A stretch of DNA of 52,006 bases from Halomonas sp. 328. GTDB lineage: Bacteria; Pseudomonadota; Gammaproteobacteria; Pseudomonadales; Halomonadaceae. Under the pieces are notes generated by a model, which was not told where the DNA came from, ran no database searches, and saw only the letters and a list, made by a program, of their open reading frames with translations. The stretch lies in the NCBI RefSeq assembly GCF_015645095.1, contig NZ_JADOTW010000028.1:1-52006 (forward strand). The letters run 5' to 3'. Of this stretch, positions 30,891 through 46,286 are shown one piece after another. Positions within the stretch are counted from its first letter, which is position 1, and each line of letters opens with the position of its first letter. A program made the position numbers and the translations under genes.

Positions 30891-33800
30891 TCAATCGTTC
30901 ACCGGCGGCGGCGCCAGCACCTCGCGCCCGCCATTGGTGCCCATGGTGGAAACCACGCCGGCCATCTCCATGGCCTCGACCAGGCGTGCGGCCCGGTTGT
31001 AGCCGATCTTGAAGCGGCGCTGTACCGCGGAGATGGAGGCGCGACGGGACTCGGTGACGAACTGCACCGCTTCGTCGTAGAGGGCATCCTGCTCGGCATC
31101 GTCGCCCTCGCCGACGCCCTCTGCCTCGAGGCCGGCCAGGGCCTCGGCGGAGACCCCGCCGGAGAGGATCTCGTCGATGTACTCCGGCTCGCCGCGACGC
31201 TTCCAGTCCTCCACCACCCGGTGCACCTCGTCGTCATCGACGAAGGCGCCATGCACCCGCATCGGCAGGCCCGCCCCCGGGGGCAGGTAGAGCATGTCGC
31301 CATGGCCCAGCAGGTTCTCGGCGCCGCCCTGATCGAGAATGGTCCGGGAGTCCACCTTGGAGGAGACCTGGAAGGCGATCCGGGTGGGGATATTGGCCTT
31401 GATCAGGCCGGTGACCACGTCCACCGAGGGGCGCTGAGTCGCGAGGATCAGGTGGATACCGGCGGCCCGGGCCTTCTGGGCCAGGCGCGCGATCAGCTCC
31501 TCCACCTTCTTGCCGACGATCATGAACATGTCGGCGAACTCGTCGATCACCACCACGATATAGGGCAGTTTCTCCAGCACCGGCGGCGACTCGTGCATCT
31601 GCCAGGGCTGCGGCTCCCAGAGGGGGTCGGCCACCTGGGCACCGGCCCGGGCGGCCTCGTCGAGCTTGGCATTGAAACCGGCGATATTGCGCACCCCCAT
31701 GGCCGCCATCAGCTTGTAGCGGCGCTCCATCTCCGCCACGCACCAGCGCAGGCCGTTGGCGGCCTCCTTCATGTCGGTGACCACCGGCGCCAGCAGGTGC
31801 GGGATGCCGTCGTAGACGGAGAGCTCCAGCATCTTGGGGTCGACCATGATCAGCCGCAGTTCCTCCGGGGTGGCCTTGAGCAGCATGGAGATCAGCATGG
31901 CATTGACCCCCACCGACTTGCCCGAGCCGGTGGTCCCCGCCACCAGCAGGTGGGGCATCTTGCCCAGGTTGGCCACCACCGGCGCCCCGCCGATATCCTG
32001 GCCCAGGGCCAGGGCCAGGGGCGAGGCCTCGTGGAGATAGCGGTCGGAGTCGAGCACCTCACGCAGGCGGATCATGGCACGCTTGGGGTTGGGGATCTCG
32101 ATGCCCACCGTGGGGCGGCCGGGAATGATCTCCACCACCCGCACGCTCTTGACCATCAGCGAACGCGCCAGGTCCTTAGCCAGGTTGCTGATCTTGGAGA
32201 CCTTGACCCCCGCCGCCGGCTTGATCTCGAAGCGGGTGATCACCGGCCCCGGCCAGGTCTCGACCACCTCGGCCTTGACGCCATATTCGCGCAGCCGCAC
32301 CTCCAGCAGCTCCGCCATGCTGGCCAGCTGCTCCGGGGTGTAGTTGGGCTCATGGGCCTCGGGAGGGGTCAACAGGCGCACCGACGGCACCTCGCCCTCC
32401 GGGTCGCCCAGGTCTTCGAACAGCGGACGCTGGTTCTGCAGGTGCTCCACGGTCCACAGGGTCGGCCCCTCGCCGGCGGCGGCACGCCCCTGCTCGGCGG
32501 TGGCCAGGCGTGGCGCATCCTCCTCCAGCCCTTCCGGCGTGGCGGGCAGGTCCAGGGGCTCCGCCTCCCGGGAAGCCACCTCCTCGGCAGAAGGGAACGA
32601 CGCCGACGGCGCATCCGGCCGCGGCTCCGCCTCGCCTTCCGGCGCGGCCACCGGGGTCGAACGCGCTTCGCTGCCCGGCGCCCCTTCCTGGGCCTCTGCC
32701 CGGGGCGTCATCAGGGTCGGTTCGTCGTCGTCATCGTCCCAGCCCGCCTCGCTCCAGCTGACCAGGCGCGGCTCGCGGCGCTCGGCCGCCACGGCGGAGG
32801 CACTGGCCGGGATGGCGCCCATCCCGGCGCCCCCGGCCGAACTGGCCTCCCTCGTCGGCTCGGCGTCCTGCTCGGCGCGGGGCTCGTCAGAGCCCGTCTC
32901 GACCGGTGCCTCGGAGGCCGGCGCCGCGACCGGGTCCCGGGATGCCTCGGGGGACACCTCGCCCCCTGATTCGGCGGGCAAGCGCTCGTCGTCCTCCCCG
33001 GGGGAGGCGGCCCCCCCAGTGGTGGCAGGCTCCGCGGGCCTCTCGTCCCGCGGCGGGGCGGTATCCGCCGGCTCGGCGCGCAGGGCCATGCCGGATGACC
33101 ACGGCGCCTCGGGCTCGTCGCGGCGGGCACTGAGCCCTTGGGCTGGCCCGGGGCCGGGCGTCGCCTCGACGTCCCGGGTCTCGGGCGACTCAGGCGCCTC
33201 GGCGAAGCGCCGGGTATAGGCCGCCTCGGGATCCTTGGCGGAGGGGGTATGTGCCGGCACCTCCCAGGGAATCTCGGTCTCGCCCTCGAGGCTCGGCTCG
33301 GCGCGCCGGGGAGCGGCCATGCCGGCGGCCTCGGCCAGCTGGGGAGTCTCGCGGCGGGGCAGCCAGCGTCGCCACCAGGGGCGCGCCGCCTCGGCCTCGC
33401 TTGCCTGCGGCACCTCCGGCTTGCTCAGCGGCGCCTCCGGCGGGTCCTCACGTTCGCTATCGCGCCCCCCGCCGATCCAGCGCCAGAGCCGCCCGGCCAG
33501 ACGCAGCGCCCGATGGCCCAGTTCATCCATCAGCGCCAGCCAGGAGAGGCCACTGAACAGTGGCAGGCCGCAGAGCAGGGCCACCAGGGCCAGCAGGGTG
33601 GTGCCGTGGGCCCCCACCAGGGGGGCCAGGCCGATCATCAACCCCTCGCCGAGGATCCCCCCCACCGCATAGGGCAGGTTGCTGTCGGGGTTGAAGAAGT
33701 GCAGGGCCCCCAGGGTGGTGGTGCCGAGCAGCAGCAACACCAGCCCGCCGAGGCGAACCGCCAGGGCCGTGGCATCCCACTCCAGCTCGAGGCGCCGGGT

Positions 33801-34127
33801 TCGCAGCAGCCGCCAGGCGGCGAAGCCCAGCATGCCGGGCCACCACAGGGCACTGGCACCGAACAGCGAATAGAGCACATCGGCGAGCCAGGCGCCGATG
33901 GGCCCCATCCAGTTGGCGACCCGGCTCTCCGGCCCGCTGTGCGACCAGCCGGGATCGCCCGGCTGGTAGCTGAACAGCGCCAGCAGCAGGAAGACGCAGC
34001 CCGCCAGCAGTAGAATCACCGCCCCCTCACGGGAGGCGCCCTGCAGGCGCACGCCGAAACGCCGCGCCTGCTCCTTGGCCTGTTGTGTGGAGACACGACG
34101 ACCCGTGGTCTTCTTGTCGACGCTCAA
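30891..34127 (-). CDS. ftsK: DNA translocase FtsK
   Basis: A 1078-residue divisome protein that pumps the chromosome terminus at division. N-terminal membrane segments lie within the first 200 residues, followed by a long acidic, Ala/Pro/Glu-rich linker (about 225-600), the RecA-like motor with Walker [11 protein letters not shown] (about 730) and [11 protein letters not shown], and the C-terminal winged-helix gamma domain (about 1005-1065) that reads KOPS sites. The start codon is TTG at 34127, with GGGGGATG just upstream; the nearby ATG runs into a stop at once. No trxB gene lies between it and aat. Confidence 0.96.
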   Translation of the reverse strand: MSVDKKTTGRRVSTQQAKEQARRFGVRLQGASREGAVILLLAGCVFLLLALFSYQPGDPGWSHSGPESRVANWMGPIGAWLADVLYSLFGASALWWPGMLGFAAWRLLRTRRLELEWDATALAVRLGGLVLLLLGTTTLGALHFFNPDSNLPYAVGGILGEGLMIGLAPLVGAHGTTLLALVALLCGLPLFSGLSWLALMDELGHRALRLAGRLWRWIGGGRDSEREDPPEAPLSKPEVPQASEAEAARPWWRRWLPRRETPQLAEAAGMAAPRRAEPSLEGETEIPWEVPAHTPSAKDPEAAYTRRFAEAPESPETRDVEATPGPGPAQGLSARRDEPEAPWSSGMALRAEPADTAPPRDERPAEPATTGGAASPGEDDERLPAESGGEVSPEASRDPVAAPASEAPVETGSDEPRAEQDAEPTREASSAGGAGMGAIPASASAVAAERREPRLVSWSEAGWDDDDDEPTLMTPRAEAQEGAPGSEARSTPVAAPEGEAEPRPDAPSASFPSAEEVASREAEPLDLPATPEGLEEDAPRLATAEQGRAAAGEGPTLWTVEHLQNQRPLFEDLGDPEGEVPSVRLLTPPEAHEPNYTPEQLASMAELLEVRLREYGVKAEVVETWPGPVITRFEIKPAAGVKVSKISNLAKDLARSLMVKSVRVVEIIPGRPTVGIEIPNPKRAMIRLREVLDSDRYLHEASPLALALGQDIGGAPVVANLGKMPHLLVAGTTGSGKSVGVNAMLISMLLKATPEELRLIMVDPKMLELSVYDGIPHLLAPVVTDMKEAANGLRWCVAEMERRYKLMAAMGVRNIAGFNAKLDEAARAGAQVADPLWEPQPWQMHESPPVLEKLPYIVVVIDEFADMFMIVGKKVEELIARLAQKARAAGIHLILATQRPSVDVVTGLIKANIPTRIAFQVSSKVDSRTILDQGGAENLLGHGDMLYLPPGAGLPMRVHGAFVDDDEVHRVVEDWKRRGEPEYIDEILSGGVSAEALAGLEAEGVGEGDDAEQDALYDEAVQFVTESRRASISAVQRRFKIGYNRAARLVEAMEMAGVVSTMGTNGGREVLAPPPVND

Positions 34128-34323
34128 ATGGTCATCCCCCTTGTGTCTTGCTTCGCCCTGGACGCACCGCCATGACGAACCTCGTTCGAATCGCGTGGCG
34201 CCATCATACCGAGCCTAGCCGGTCCCGACGAGGGTGCCTTGTCGATGCCGGGAAAGCCGGTCACACTAGGCATGATGGGCGGAGGCACACCGCCTGGCCC
34301 CGTTCCCGATGATACGACCGCCC

Positions 34324-35046
34324 ATGCTGCCTTGGCTCGCCCCCTACCCGGTGCAGTTTCCTCCCCTGGATCACGCCCTGCGCGACCCGGACGGCCTGCT
34401 GGCCGCCGGTGGCGCCCTGACCCCGGACTGGCTGCTGGCCGCCTATCGACGCGGCATCTTTCCCTGGTACAGCGACGATCAGCCGATCCTGTGGTGGAGC
34501 CCGGACCCACGCATGGTGCTCTTCCCCGAGGAGCTGCGGGTGCGCCGCAGCCTGGCCAAGCGCCTGCGCAATGGCGGCTTCCGGGTCACCCGGGATCACG
34601 CCTTCGAGGCGGTCATCGAGCAGTGTGCCACCAGCCGCGAGGGGCGTGAGGGCACCTGGATCACCGACGAGATGCGCGACGCCTACTGCCGGATGCATGC
34701 CCGGGGGCATGCCCACTCCGTGGAGGTCTGGCAGGGCAATACCCTGGTGGGTGGTCTCTACGGCATGGCCCTGGGGCGGGCCTTCTTCGGCGAGTCGATG
34801 TTCTCCCGGGTATCGGATGCCTCCAAGGTCGCCCTGGTGCACCTCTGCCAGCATCTCCAGGCCCATGGCGGCGGCCTGATCGACTGCCAGATGCACACCG
34901 CCCACCTGGCCAGCCTGGGGGCCCGGGATATCGCTCGGGAGACGTTCATCGGCTATCTTGAGCAGTATGTCGACCAGGCCAGCGGTGCCTGGATGACCAG
35001 CGAGCGGGCGAGCATGGAGCCCCCCTCCGTGCCCACTCCGCCTTGA
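34324..35046 (+). CDS. aat: Leucyl/phenylalanyl-tRNA-protein transferase Aat
   Basis: Adds Leu or Phe from tRNA to the N-terminus of proteins starting with Lys or Arg, making type-2 N-degrons. The 240-residue protein contains [49 protein letters not shown] and [12 protein letters not shown] prefer the ATG at 34324, which aligns with E. coli Aat; the ATG at 34309 adds five residues. Neither has a clear ribosome site. It is followed directly by bpt; divergent from ftsK. Confidence 0.94.
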   Translation: MLPWLAPYPVQFPPLDHALRDPDGLLAAGGALTPDWLLAAYRRGIFPWYSDDQPILWWSPDPRMVLFPEELRVRRSLAKRLRNGGFRVTRDHAFEAVIEQCATSREGREGTWITDEMRDAYCRMHARGHAHSVEVWQGNTLVGGLYGMALGRAFFGESMFSRVSDASKVALVHLCQHLQAHGGGLIDCQMHTAHLASLGARDIARETFIGYLEQYVDQASGAWMTSERASMEPPSVPTPP

Positions 35047-35075
35047 TGCCAGCGAGCCCGGAGGAGACGGCGACC

Positions 35076-35813
35076 GTGAGCAGCAATGCGCCGCAGCGTC
35101 CGGTACGAGACCTGCGCTTCTTCCTGACCATCCCGCACCCCTGCAGCTACCTCAAGGCGCGGGAGGCCACGACCCTGTTCCTGGACCCCCAGGAGTCACC
35201 CGGCCAGGGCGTTTACGACGCCCTCTCCCTGCTGGGCTTCCGGCGCAGCGGGCGTCATCTCTATCGGCCCCACTGCGAGGGCTGCCAGGCCTGTATCTCG
35301 GTGCGCATCCCGGTGGCGGAGTTTCGCCCCAGCCGCACCCAGCGCAAGCTGATGCATCGCAACGCCGACCTGACGCTCTTCGAGCGCCCGGCCCGCTTCC
35401 ACGAGGAGCACTACCAGCTCTACGACCGCTACATTCGCACCCGCCATGCCGATGGCGACATGTACCCCCCCAGCCACGAGCAGTACCGCACCTTCCTGAC
35501 CCTCGATCACCCCTATGCGCGGCTGCTGGAGTTTCGCCTCGACGGCCGCCTGCTGGCGGTCTCCGCCATCGACCTGCTGAGCCACGGCATCTCGGCCATC
35601 TACACCTTCTTCGATCCGGACCCCGCCTTCGACCGCCGCTCCCTGGGCACCTATGCGGTGCTGCACACCCTGCGGCTCGCCGAGGAGCGCGAGCTGCCCC
35701 ATGTCTACCTGGGCTACTGGATTCGCGAGTGTCGCAAGATGAACTACAAGCAGGCCTTCCAGCCCCTGGAGTACCTGGATGGACGCACCTGGCGCCGACT
35801 GATCGCGCTGTGA
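35076..35813 (+). CDS. bpt: Aspartate/glutamate leucyltransferase Bpt (ATE-like)
   Basis: Bpt transfers Leu to N-terminal Asp or Glu, a second route to ClpS-recognised N-degrons. The 245-residue protein has the N-terminal HPCSYL and CEGCQACISVRIPV cysteine clusters and the C-terminal VYLGYWIRECRKMNYKQAF typical of ATE proteins. I choose the GTG at 35076, which has GGAGGA ten bases upstream; an ATG at 35046 overlaps the aat stop (TGATG) and would add ten residues. It is second in an aat-bpt pair, with infA downstream. Confidence 0.92.
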   Translation: MSSNAPQRPVRDLRFFLTIPHPCSYLKAREATTLFLDPQESPGQGVYDALSLLGFRRSGRHLYRPHCEGCQACISVRIPVAEFRPSRTQRKLMHRNADLTLFERPARFHEEHYQLYDRYIRTRHADGDMYPPSHEQYRTFLTLDHPYARLLEFRLDGRLLAVSAIDLLSHGISAIYTFFDPDPAFDRRSLGTYAVLHTLRLAEERELPHVYLGYWIRECRKMNYKQAFQPLEYLDGRTWRRLIAL

Positions 35814-35821
35814 TTTTTGCC

Positions 35822-35850
35822 TTGACGCACGGCATGCGGCACAATATCGC
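35822..35850 (+). promoter_or_regulatory. Possible promoter of infA
   Basis: TTGACG (35822-35827) and TATCGC (35845-35850) are 17 bases apart in the 118-base gap before infA. The -35 is good, the -10 poor. The start would leave a leader of about 75 bases. Confidence 0.4.
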
Positions 35851-35931
35851 GCTATCTTGATCAGCGACGGCCCCGTGGCCGTCAGTGTCGCGTCGCGACA
35901 GCCGAGTGACCATCAATGAGGAAGCGCCTAT

Positions 35932-36150
35932 ATGGCACGTGAAGACCATATCGAAATGGAAGGGGTCGTCGTCGATACCCTCCCCAACACCATGTTCCGC
36001 GTGGAGCTGGAGAACGGCCATGTCGTTACCGCCCACATCTCCGGCAAGATGCGCAAGAACTACATCCGCATCCTGACCGGCGACAAGGTCAAGGTCGAAC
36101 TGACCCCCTACGACCTCTCCAAGGGACGCATCGTCTACCGCTCCCGCTGA
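35932..36150 (+). CDS. infA: Translation initiation factor IF-1
   Basis: A 72-residue OB-fold protein that blocks the ribosomal A site during initiation. The whole sequence ([19 protein letters not shown]..., [27 protein letters not shown]) matches the highly conserved family over its normal length. TGAGGA lies about eleven bases upstream of the ATG. It sits between bpt and the converging clpA, as in Pseudomonas. Confidence 0.98.
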   Translation: MAREDHIEMEGVVVDTLPNTMFRVELENGHVVTAHISGKMRKNYIRILTGDKVKVELTPYDLSKGRIVYRSR

Positions 36151-36213
36151 GTCGCGCCCCGCCGGGCTCGACCACCCCGCGCCTCGCCGGCGCCACCCGA
36201 TCCACCGGCCAGT

Positions 36214-36246
36214 AAAAAAGACGACGCCCCGTCGATTGACAGGGCG
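36214..36246 (-). terminator. Terminator of clpA
   Basis: Minus strand: CGCCCTGTC pairs with GACGGGGCG (one G-U pair) around AATC, then TCGTC and six T (complement of 36214-36219). It is 43 bases after the clpA stop. Confidence 0.8.
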
Positions 36247-36289
36247 CCGGTCGGTGGTGGCCGGCCCGCAGACCGGCCGGTGTCGGCCC

Positions 36290-38563
36290 TCAGGCCACCT
36301 CGGCCTCGGTGGCCAGATGCAGCTCGTCGCTGCCCTCCTCCACGGTGACGTGAACCACGCCGCCATGTTCGGCCAGCTCGCCGAACAGGATCAGCTCCGC
36401 CAGGGGCTTCTTGAGCTTCTCCTGGATCAGCCGCGCCATGGGTCGTGCACCCATCTCCGGGTCGTAGCCATGCTCGGCCAGCCAGGCCCGCGCCGCCTCG
36501 TCCACGTCCAGCTGCACCCGCTTCTCGTCGAGTTGCGCCTGCAGCTCCACCAGGAACTTGTCCACCACGTTACGCACCACCTTGGGATCCAGGCCATGGA
36601 ACTGGATGATGCCGTCCAGGCGGTTGCGGAACTCCGGCGAGAAGGTCTTGCGCAGCACCTCCATGCCATCGGTGGAGTGGTCCTGGGTCTGGAAGCCGAT
36701 GGAGCGTCGCGCGATCTGCTCGGCACCGGCATTGGAGGTCATGATCAGGATCACATGGCGGAAGTCCGCCTCGCGGCCGTTGTTGTCGGTGAGGCGGCCA
36801 TGGTCCATCACCTGCAGCAGCAGGTTGAAGACCTCCGGGTGAGCCTTCTCGATCTCGTCGAGCAGCAGCACGCAGTGGGGCTGCTTGGTGATCGCCTCGG
36901 TGAGCAGGCCACCCTGGTCATAGCCCACATAGCCCGGGGGCGCGCCGATCAGCCGTGACACCGTGTGACGCTCCATGTACTCGGACATGTCGAAACGCAC
37001 CAGCTCGATGCCCATGATCTTGGCCAGCTGGCGGGCCACCTCGGTCTTGCCCACCCCGGTGGGGCCGGCGAAGAGGAAGCTGCCCACCGGCTTGTCCGGC
37101 GACTTGAGGCCGGCCCGGGAGAGCTTGATGGCCGCCGCCAGGCTGTCGATCGCCTCGTCCTGGCCGAACACCAGCATCTTCAGGTCGCGATCGAGCTTCG
37201 ACAGCAACTTGCGGTCGGAGCTGGAGACACTCTTCGGCGGAATCCGCGCGATGGAGGCCACCACCGCCTCGACCTGATCCACGTCGATGGTATCGACCCG
37301 CACCTCCGGTGGCAGCAGGCGCTGGTGGGCACCGGCCTCGTCGATCACGTCGATGGCCTTGTCGGGCAGGTGGCGGTCGTTGATGTAGCGATCCGCCAGG
37401 CGCACCGCGCTCTCCAGTGCCGCATCGGTGTACTTGAGCTTGTGGTGCTCCTCGAAGCGACCGCGCAGCCCCTTGAGGATGCGGATGGTGTCGTCCACCG
37501 AGGGCGCCATGACATCGACCTTCTGGAACCGCCGCGCCAGGGCACGATCCTTCTCGAAGATACCGCGATACTCCTGGAAGGTGGTGGAGCCGATGCAGCG
37601 CAGCTCGCCGGAAGAGAGCAGCGGCTTGAGCAGGTTGGAGGCGTCCATCACCCCGCCGGAGGCGGCCCCGGCACCGATCACGGTGTGAATCTCGTCGATG
37701 AAGAGGATGGCATTGGGCTGCTTGCGCAGCTCCGCCAGCAGGCTCTTGAGGCGCTTCTCGAAGTCGCCGCGATACTTGGTGCCGGCCAGCAGGGCCCCCA
37801 TGTCCAGGGAGTAGACCACGGCATCGCTGATGACCTCGGGCACCTCCTCCTCGACGACGCGCTTGGCCAGCCCCTCGGCGATGGCGGTCTTGCCGACACC
37901 GGCCTCACCCACCAGCAGGGGGTTGTTCTTGCGCCGCCGGGCGAGGATCTGCACCACCCGCTCCAGCTCGTGCTCGCGACCGATCAGCGGGTCGATCTTG
38001 CCGAGCCGGGCCTGCTCGTTGAGGTTGGTGGCGTAGCTGGTCAGCGGGTGGTTGCCGCCCTCGCTCACGCCCTCTTCGGACTCCTCGGCATCCGGCGACT
38101 GGGGGGCCGCGCTCTGGCCATGGCCGGCGACCTTGGAAATGCCGTGGGCGATGTAGTTGACCGCATCGACCCGCGCCACGTTCTGCTGCTTGAGGAAGTA
38201 GACCGCCTGGCTCTCCTGCTCGGAGAAGATCGCCACCAGCACATTGGCGCCGGTCACCTCGCTCTTGCCGGAGGACTGCACGTGAAAGACGGCACGCTGC
38301 AGCACCCGCTGGAAGCCCAGGGTCGGCTGGGTCTCGCGATCGCTCTGATCCTCGGGGATCAGCGGCGTGGTGGAGTTGATGAAATCCTGCAGGTCGGACC
38401 GCAGCTTGTCGAGATTGGCCCCACAGGCCCGGAGCACATCCGCCGCGGAGGCGTTGTCCAGCAGGGCCAGCAGCAGATGCTCCACGGTCATGAACTCGTG
38501 ACGCTTGGAGCGCGCCACGGTAAAGGCCGTGTTCAGGGTCAGTTCAAGTTCTTTGCTCAGCAT
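36290..38563 (-). CDS. clpA: ATP-dependent Clp protease ATP-binding subunit ClpA
   Basis: Hexameric AAA+ unfoldase that feeds proteins to ClpP. The 757-residue protein has the N-domain that binds ClpS (residues 1-145), D1 Walker [11 protein letters not shown]2 Walker [10 protein letters not shown], and a D2 small domain. The [15 protein letters not shown] boundary and the length match ClpA and not ClpB (no long middle coiled coil). The C-terminus is acidic ([15 protein letters not shown]). It follows clpS by 117 bases on the same strand. Confidence 0.96.
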   Translation of the reverse strand: MLSKELELTLNTAFTVARSKRHEFMTVEHLLLALLDNASAADVLRACGANLDKLRSDLQDFINSTTPLIPEDQSDRETQPTLGFQRVLQRAVFHVQSSGKSEVTGANVLVAIFSEQESQAVYFLKQQNVARVDAVNYIAHGISKVAGHGQSAAPQSPDAEESEEGVSEGGNHPLTSYATNLNEQARLGKIDPLIGREHELERVVQILARRRKNNPLLVGEAGVGKTAIAEGLAKRVVEEEVPEVISDAVVYSLDMGALLAGTKYRGDFEKRLKSLLAELRKQPNAILFIDEIHTVIGAGAASGGVMDASNLLKPLLSSGELRCIGSTTFQEYRGIFEKDRALARRFQKVDVMAPSVDDTIRILKGLRGRFEEHHKLKYTDAALESAVRLADRYINDRHLPDKAIDVIDEAGAHQRLLPPEVRVDTIDVDQVEAVVASIARIPPKSVSSSDRKLLSKLDRDLKMLVFGQDEAIDSLAAAIKLSRAGLKSPDKPVGSFLFAGPTGVGKTEVARQLAKIMGIELVRFDMSEYMERHTVSRLIGAPPGYVGYDQGGLLTEAITKQPHCVLLLDEIEKAHPEVFNLLLQVMDHGRLTDNNGREADFRHVILIMTSNAGAEQIARRSIGFQTQDHSTDGMEVLRKTFSPEFRNRLDGIIQFHGLDPKVVRNVVDKFLVELQAQLDEKRVQLDVDEAARAWLAEHGYDPEMGARPMARLIQEKLKKPLAELILFGELAEHGGVVHVTVEEGSDELHLATEAEVA

Positions 38564-38680
38564 GGCAGTCCCCTTCTTGCCGCCTCGGGCTTCAGCCGGT
38601 GGGCACCGGCAGTTTCACCATCGGGCACTTTCACGACGTTGGCAACCCCCTGGGGCGTTGCCCGCGAGTGCGGTGGCCGC

Positions 38681-39043
38681 TCAATCGGCCCTGTCGATAT
38701 CACACAGCAACGGGTGCTGGCACTCTCTGGCATATTGATTGACCTGATGGCTTTTGGTTTCCGCGATATCCCGCGTAAAGATGCCACAGGTCGCCTTACC
38801 CTGGGTGTGCACCGCCAGCATCACCTGCACCGCCTTCTCCTGCTCCATATGGAAGAAGACCTGCAACACCTCCACCACGAACTCCATGGGGGTGAAGTCA
38901 TCGTTGTGCAAGACCACCTTGTACATGGGCGGGCGGGCCAGCTCCGGGTCGGTACTCTGTACCGCCAGGTCGCCGTCGCCCTCCTCCTCGGGTCGGGTCA
39001 TGCCGGCGAACACACCCCGCCAGGGTTCCTCTGTCTTGAACAT
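38681..39043 (-). CDS. clpS: ClpS adaptor for N-degron degradation
   Basis: ClpS binds proteins with N-terminal Leu, Phe, Tyr or Trp and hands them to ClpAP. The 120-residue frame contains [21 protein letters not shown] (ligand pocket with the NDD motif) and [23 protein letters not shown], with the core near residues 40-110. The start is uncertain: the ATG at 39043 is used, but an ATG at 39001 (MTRPEEEGD) also fits. No cspD lies on its far side, where many relatives have it. Confidence 0.93.
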   Translation of the reverse strand: MFKTEEPWRGVFAGMTRPEEEGDGDLAVQSTDPELARPPMYKVVLHNDDFTPMEFVVEVLQVFFHMEQEKAVQVMLAVHTQGKATCGIFTRDIAETKSHQVNQYARECQHPLLCDIDRAD

Positions 39044-39171
39044 ATGAAGCACTATCCATTTCTACAAGCCACCCGACGCGGCGCGTCTCAACCCTGCTTG
39101 GACGCCCGGGCCGGTGGCGGGTTCACTTATCAAGATGCGGCCTGGTCGGCACGCATGCAAGGGCCTAATGC

Positions 39172-39204
39172 AAAAGGCCCCCGCCCGTTTGCCGGGCGGG
39201 GGCC
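39172..39204 (-). terminator. Terminator of icd
   Basis: A perfect 12-bp stem (39176-39187 with 39193-39204) with a 5-base loop is followed on the minus strand by TTTTGC. It lies 34 bases after the icd stop and before the clpS leader. Confidence 0.8.
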
Positions 39205-39237
39205 GTCGCACCACTGGTCTCAGGGGTGCCGGGGCGA

Positions 39238-41553
<2,316 letters not shown>

Positions 41554-41668
41554 CTATGCGGCCTGCCCGGCAAGGCGATAACGCCGGGTCTTTCGGGGAA
41601 CATCGGCGCCCGGCAGGTTGCTTGTAGCAGGCCCCGACGTGTCGAGGGCGCTCCCGGCGAGCGGCGGC

Positions 41669-41677
41669 ATTATATCA
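41669..41677 (-). promoter_or_regulatory. Extended -10 promoter upstream of icd
   Basis: The minus strand reads TGATATAAT (41677-41669), an extended -10 with a perfect TATAAT. No -35 of note is seen, as is usual for extended -10 promoters. It would give a leader of about 190 bases before icd. Confidence 0.55.
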
Positions 41678-41764
41678 GCGCGCCCGGCTCGGCGCATAAG
41701 CAATAAGGCTGACACGGCCCTCTCCCCCTGCCATCTCGCCCTGCTTGCCGGTAAGCTTGCGCCC

Positions 41765-42412
41765 ATGAGCACCCTCTATCTCCTCCACAAGCCCTACCGC
41801 ATGCTCTCCCAGTTCACCGACCGCGCGGCCGGTGCGGAGAGGCGCACCACCCTGGCCGATGTCATCCAGGTACCGGGCATCTACCCGGCGGGACGCCTCG
41901 ACCACGACTCCGAGGGCCTGCTGCTGCTCTCCGATGACGGCGAGCTGATCCACCGCATCAGCCACCCGCGCCACAAGCAGCCCAAGACCTATCGGGTGCA
42001 GGTCGAGGGCGTGCCGGACGACGCCGCCCTGGAGGCACTGCGCCGCGGCGTCACCCTGGGCGACGGCCCCACCCGCCCCGCCAAGGTGCGCCGCCTGGAA
42101 AGCGCCGGCCTGCCCGAGCGTGACCCGCCCCTGGACCCCAGGCGCCACCCGGTGACCAGCTGGCTGGAGCTGACCATCAGCGAGGGACGCAATCGCCAGG
42201 TGCGCCGCATGACCGCCCATGTCGGTCACCCCACCCTGCGCCTGGTGCGCGTGGCCATCGGCCCCTGGCGCCTCGACGGCCTGGCCCCGGGGGAGTGGCG
42301 CCGCGAGACCCTGCACGCCCCGGTCAAGCCCCGGGGACGCCCCGCCAAGGGCAAGGGGCGTGGTGCCGAGCCGGCGAGCCGGAGCCGGCCCAAGCCGAGG
42401 CGTGGCCGATGA
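41765..42412 (+). CDS. rluE: 23S rRNA pseudouridine synthase RluE-like
   Basis: A 215-residue pseudouridine synthase of the RsuA/RluB/RluE group; RluE modifies U2457 of 23S rRNA. It starts directly with the catalytic domain (LYLLHKPYRMLSQFTD), has the catalytic Asp46 in AGRLDHDSEGLL, and ISEGRNRQVRRMTAHVGHPTLRL. There is no S4 domain, as in RluE. The C-terminal 30 residues are strongly basic. I use the ATG at 41765; a longer frame to 41618 has no support. It overlaps nudJ by 4 bp. Confidence 0.92.
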   Translation: MSTLYLLHKPYRMLSQFTDRAAGAERRTTLADVIQVPGIYPAGRLDHDSEGLLLLSDDGELIHRISHPRHKQPKTYRVQVEGVPDDAALEALRRGVTLGDGPTRPAKVRRLESAGLPERDPPLDPRRHPVTSWLELTISEGRNRQVRRMTAHVGHPTLRLVRVAIGPWRLDGLAPGEWRRETLHAPVKPRGRPAKGKGRGAEPASRSRPKPRRGR

Positions 42413-42888
42413 GCCGCTGGAGCCCCAGGGTCACCGTGGCCTGCGTGGTGGAGCGTGACGGCCGCTACCTGGTGGTGGAAGAGGAGCGCGGCGGCCCCGC
42501 CACGCTCTTCAATCAGCCTGCCGGTCACCTGGAGCCGGACGAGAGCCTGCTCGAGGCGGTGCGCCGCGAGGTACTCGAGGAGACCGCCTGGCGAATCACC
42601 CCCCAGGCCTACCTGGGCCTCTACTGCTTTCGCACCGCCTCGGGGCTGACCTTCCATAGCCACGGCTTTATCGCCCGCCCCGAGAGCCGCCTCGACCGCG
42701 CCCTCGATCGCGACATCCTCGCCTGCCACTGGCTGACCCTGGAGGAGATCGAGACCCTGGAACGCGCCGGTCGCCTGAGAAGCCCCCTGGTGCTGCAGCG
42801 CATCCAGGACGCCGCGGCGGGACGCCACTACCCGCTGAAAGTGATCCACGAGATAAACCTTCCGCGGCGCCCGCATTCGGGGGCCTGA
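42409..42888 (+). CDS. nudJ: Nudix hydrolase, NudJ-like
   Basis: A 159-residue Nudix phosphatase resembling NudJ, which acts on thiamine and nucleotide pyrophosphates. The Nudix box is at residues 39-61 (GHLEPDESLLEAVRREVLEETAW) with REVLEE intact; the usual final Gly is Ala. The ATG at 42409 overlaps the rluE TGA (ATGA). The order nudJ-mnmA-hflD-purB is the same as in E. coli, which supports the name. Confidence 0.9.
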   Translation: MSRWSPRVTVACVVERDGRYLVVEEERGGPATLFNQPAGHLEPDESLLEAVRREVLEETAWRITPQAYLGLYCFRTASGLTFHSHGFIARPESRLDRALDRDILACHWLTLEEIETLERAGRLRSPLVLQRIQDAAAGRHYPLKVIHEINLPRRPHSGA

Positions 42889-42909
42889 CCTAGCCGATAC
42901 CTTTCGGGC

Positions 42910-42939
42910 TTCGAGCTTGTCACTCTTGTCGGGTATAAT
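42910..42939 (+). promoter_or_regulatory. Promoter of mnmA-hflD(-purB)
   Basis: A perfect -10 TATAAT (42934-42939) with TTCGAG (42910-42915) 18 bases upstream. The predicted start near 42946 leaves a short leader to the mnmA ATG at 42979. Confidence 0.6.
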
Positions 42940-42978
42940 CCCCGCCTATTTGCCAGCCACGCCAATCCGAGAGCGTCT

Positions 42979-44102
42979 ATGTCATCTTCGGGCAAGGTCA
43001 TCGTCGGCATGTCCGGCGGTGTCGATTCATCCGTGTCCGCCCTGCGGCTCCTCGAGCAGGGCTACCAGGTCGAAGGCCTGTTCATGAAGAACTGGGACGA
43101 GGACGACGGCACCGAGTACTGCACCGCCAAGGAGGACCTGGCGGACGCCCAGGCCGTCTGCGAGAAGCTCGGTATCAAGCTGCATACCGCCAACTTCGCC
43201 GCCGAGTACTGGGACAACGTCTTCGAGCACTTCCTGGCCGAGTACCGGGCCGGGCGCACCCCCAACCCGGACATCCTCTGTAACCGGGAAATCAAGTTCA
43301 AGGTGTTCCTCGACTACGCCGAGATGCTCGGCGCCGAGAAGATCGCCACCGGCCATTATGTGCGCCAGGGTGCGGTGACGGGCCGCCTCGACGGCGAAAC
43401 TCGGCCGCGGCTGCTCAAGGGGCTGGATCCCAACAAGGATCAGAGCTATTTCCTGCACGCCGTGCCGGAGGCCGCCATCGCCCGCACCCTCTTCCCGGTG
43501 GGCGAACTCGAGAAGCCCGAGGTGCGCGCCATCGCCGAGCGTCATGACCTGGTGACCGCGCGCAAGAAGGACTCCACCGGCATCTGCTTCATCGGCGAGC
43601 GGCGCTTCCGCGACTTCCTCCAGCAGTACCTGCCGGCCCAGCCGGGGCGCATCGAGACCCCCGACGGGGAGGTCATCGGCGAGCACCTGGGGCTGATGTA
43701 CTACACCCTGGGCCAGCGCCAGGGGCTGGGGATCGGCGGCCTGCCGAACCACCCCGAGGCGCCCTGGTACGTGGCCGCCAAGGATCTCGACCGCAATGTG
43801 CTGATCGCCGTCCAGGGCAAGCACCACCCGCTGCTCTACAGCGACAGCCTGGCCACCGAGGCCATGGACTGGGTGGCCGGCCAGCCGCCGTTGACCGAGG
43901 CCCGCCTCACCGCCAAGACCCGCTACCGCCAGTCCGACGTGCCCTGCACCTTCCGCAGCCGGGAAGATGGCGGCGTCGAGGTGCACTTCGATGAGCCCCA
44001 GCGGGCGGTAACCCCGGGCCAGTCCCTGGTGCTCTATGACGGCGAGATCTGCCTCGGCGGCGGGGTGATCCGCACCACCTGGAACCGGGCGGAGGCCGCC
44101 TC

Positions 44103-44106
<4 letters not shown>
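42979..44106 (+). CDS. mnmA: tRNA-specific 2-thiouridylase MnmA
   Basis: Makes s2U34 in tRNA for Lys, Glu and Gln. The 375-residue protein has the PP-loop [11 protein letters not shown] (10-20), the catalytic Cys101 in [12 protein letters not shown] and the persulfide Cys203 in [13 protein letters not shown]. The C-terminal beta-barrel ends at [17 protein letters not shown]. Its stop overlaps the hflD ATG. It is notable that three genes for its substrate tRNA-Glu(TTC) lie elsewhere in this window. Confidence 0.97.
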
Positions 44107-46130
<2,024 letters not shown>

Positions 46131-46132
<2 letters not shown>

Positions 46133-46190
46133 GCTGGAAGCTGGAAGCTGGAAGCTGGAAGCTGGAAGCTGGAAGCTGGAAGCTGGAAGC
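46131..46190 (+). repeat. Second AAGCTGG heptamer array (about 8.5 copies)
   Basis: Sixty bases of perfect period-7 repeat begin within the purB stop codon. The inverted decamer CTTCCAGCTT follows 36 bases after the array (46227-46236), as in the array at 15442-15520. Both arrays have the same orientation relative to the gene that ends just before them. Confidence 0.95.
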
Positions 46191-46286
46191 CAGCCTGCCG
46201 CCTCCGGTCATAGGAGCCAGGGGCGGCTTCCAGCTTCACGCTATGGTCCGGTTGCTCATCCACCCCATTCGAGTCCCAGGATCCTT

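Noticed and set aside
30780-32969. 729-codon plus-strand open frame opposite ftsK
   Set aside because: Same shadow effect of high GC; composition is Gly/His/Arg/Leu-rich with no recognisable motif, and FtsK is intact on the other strand.
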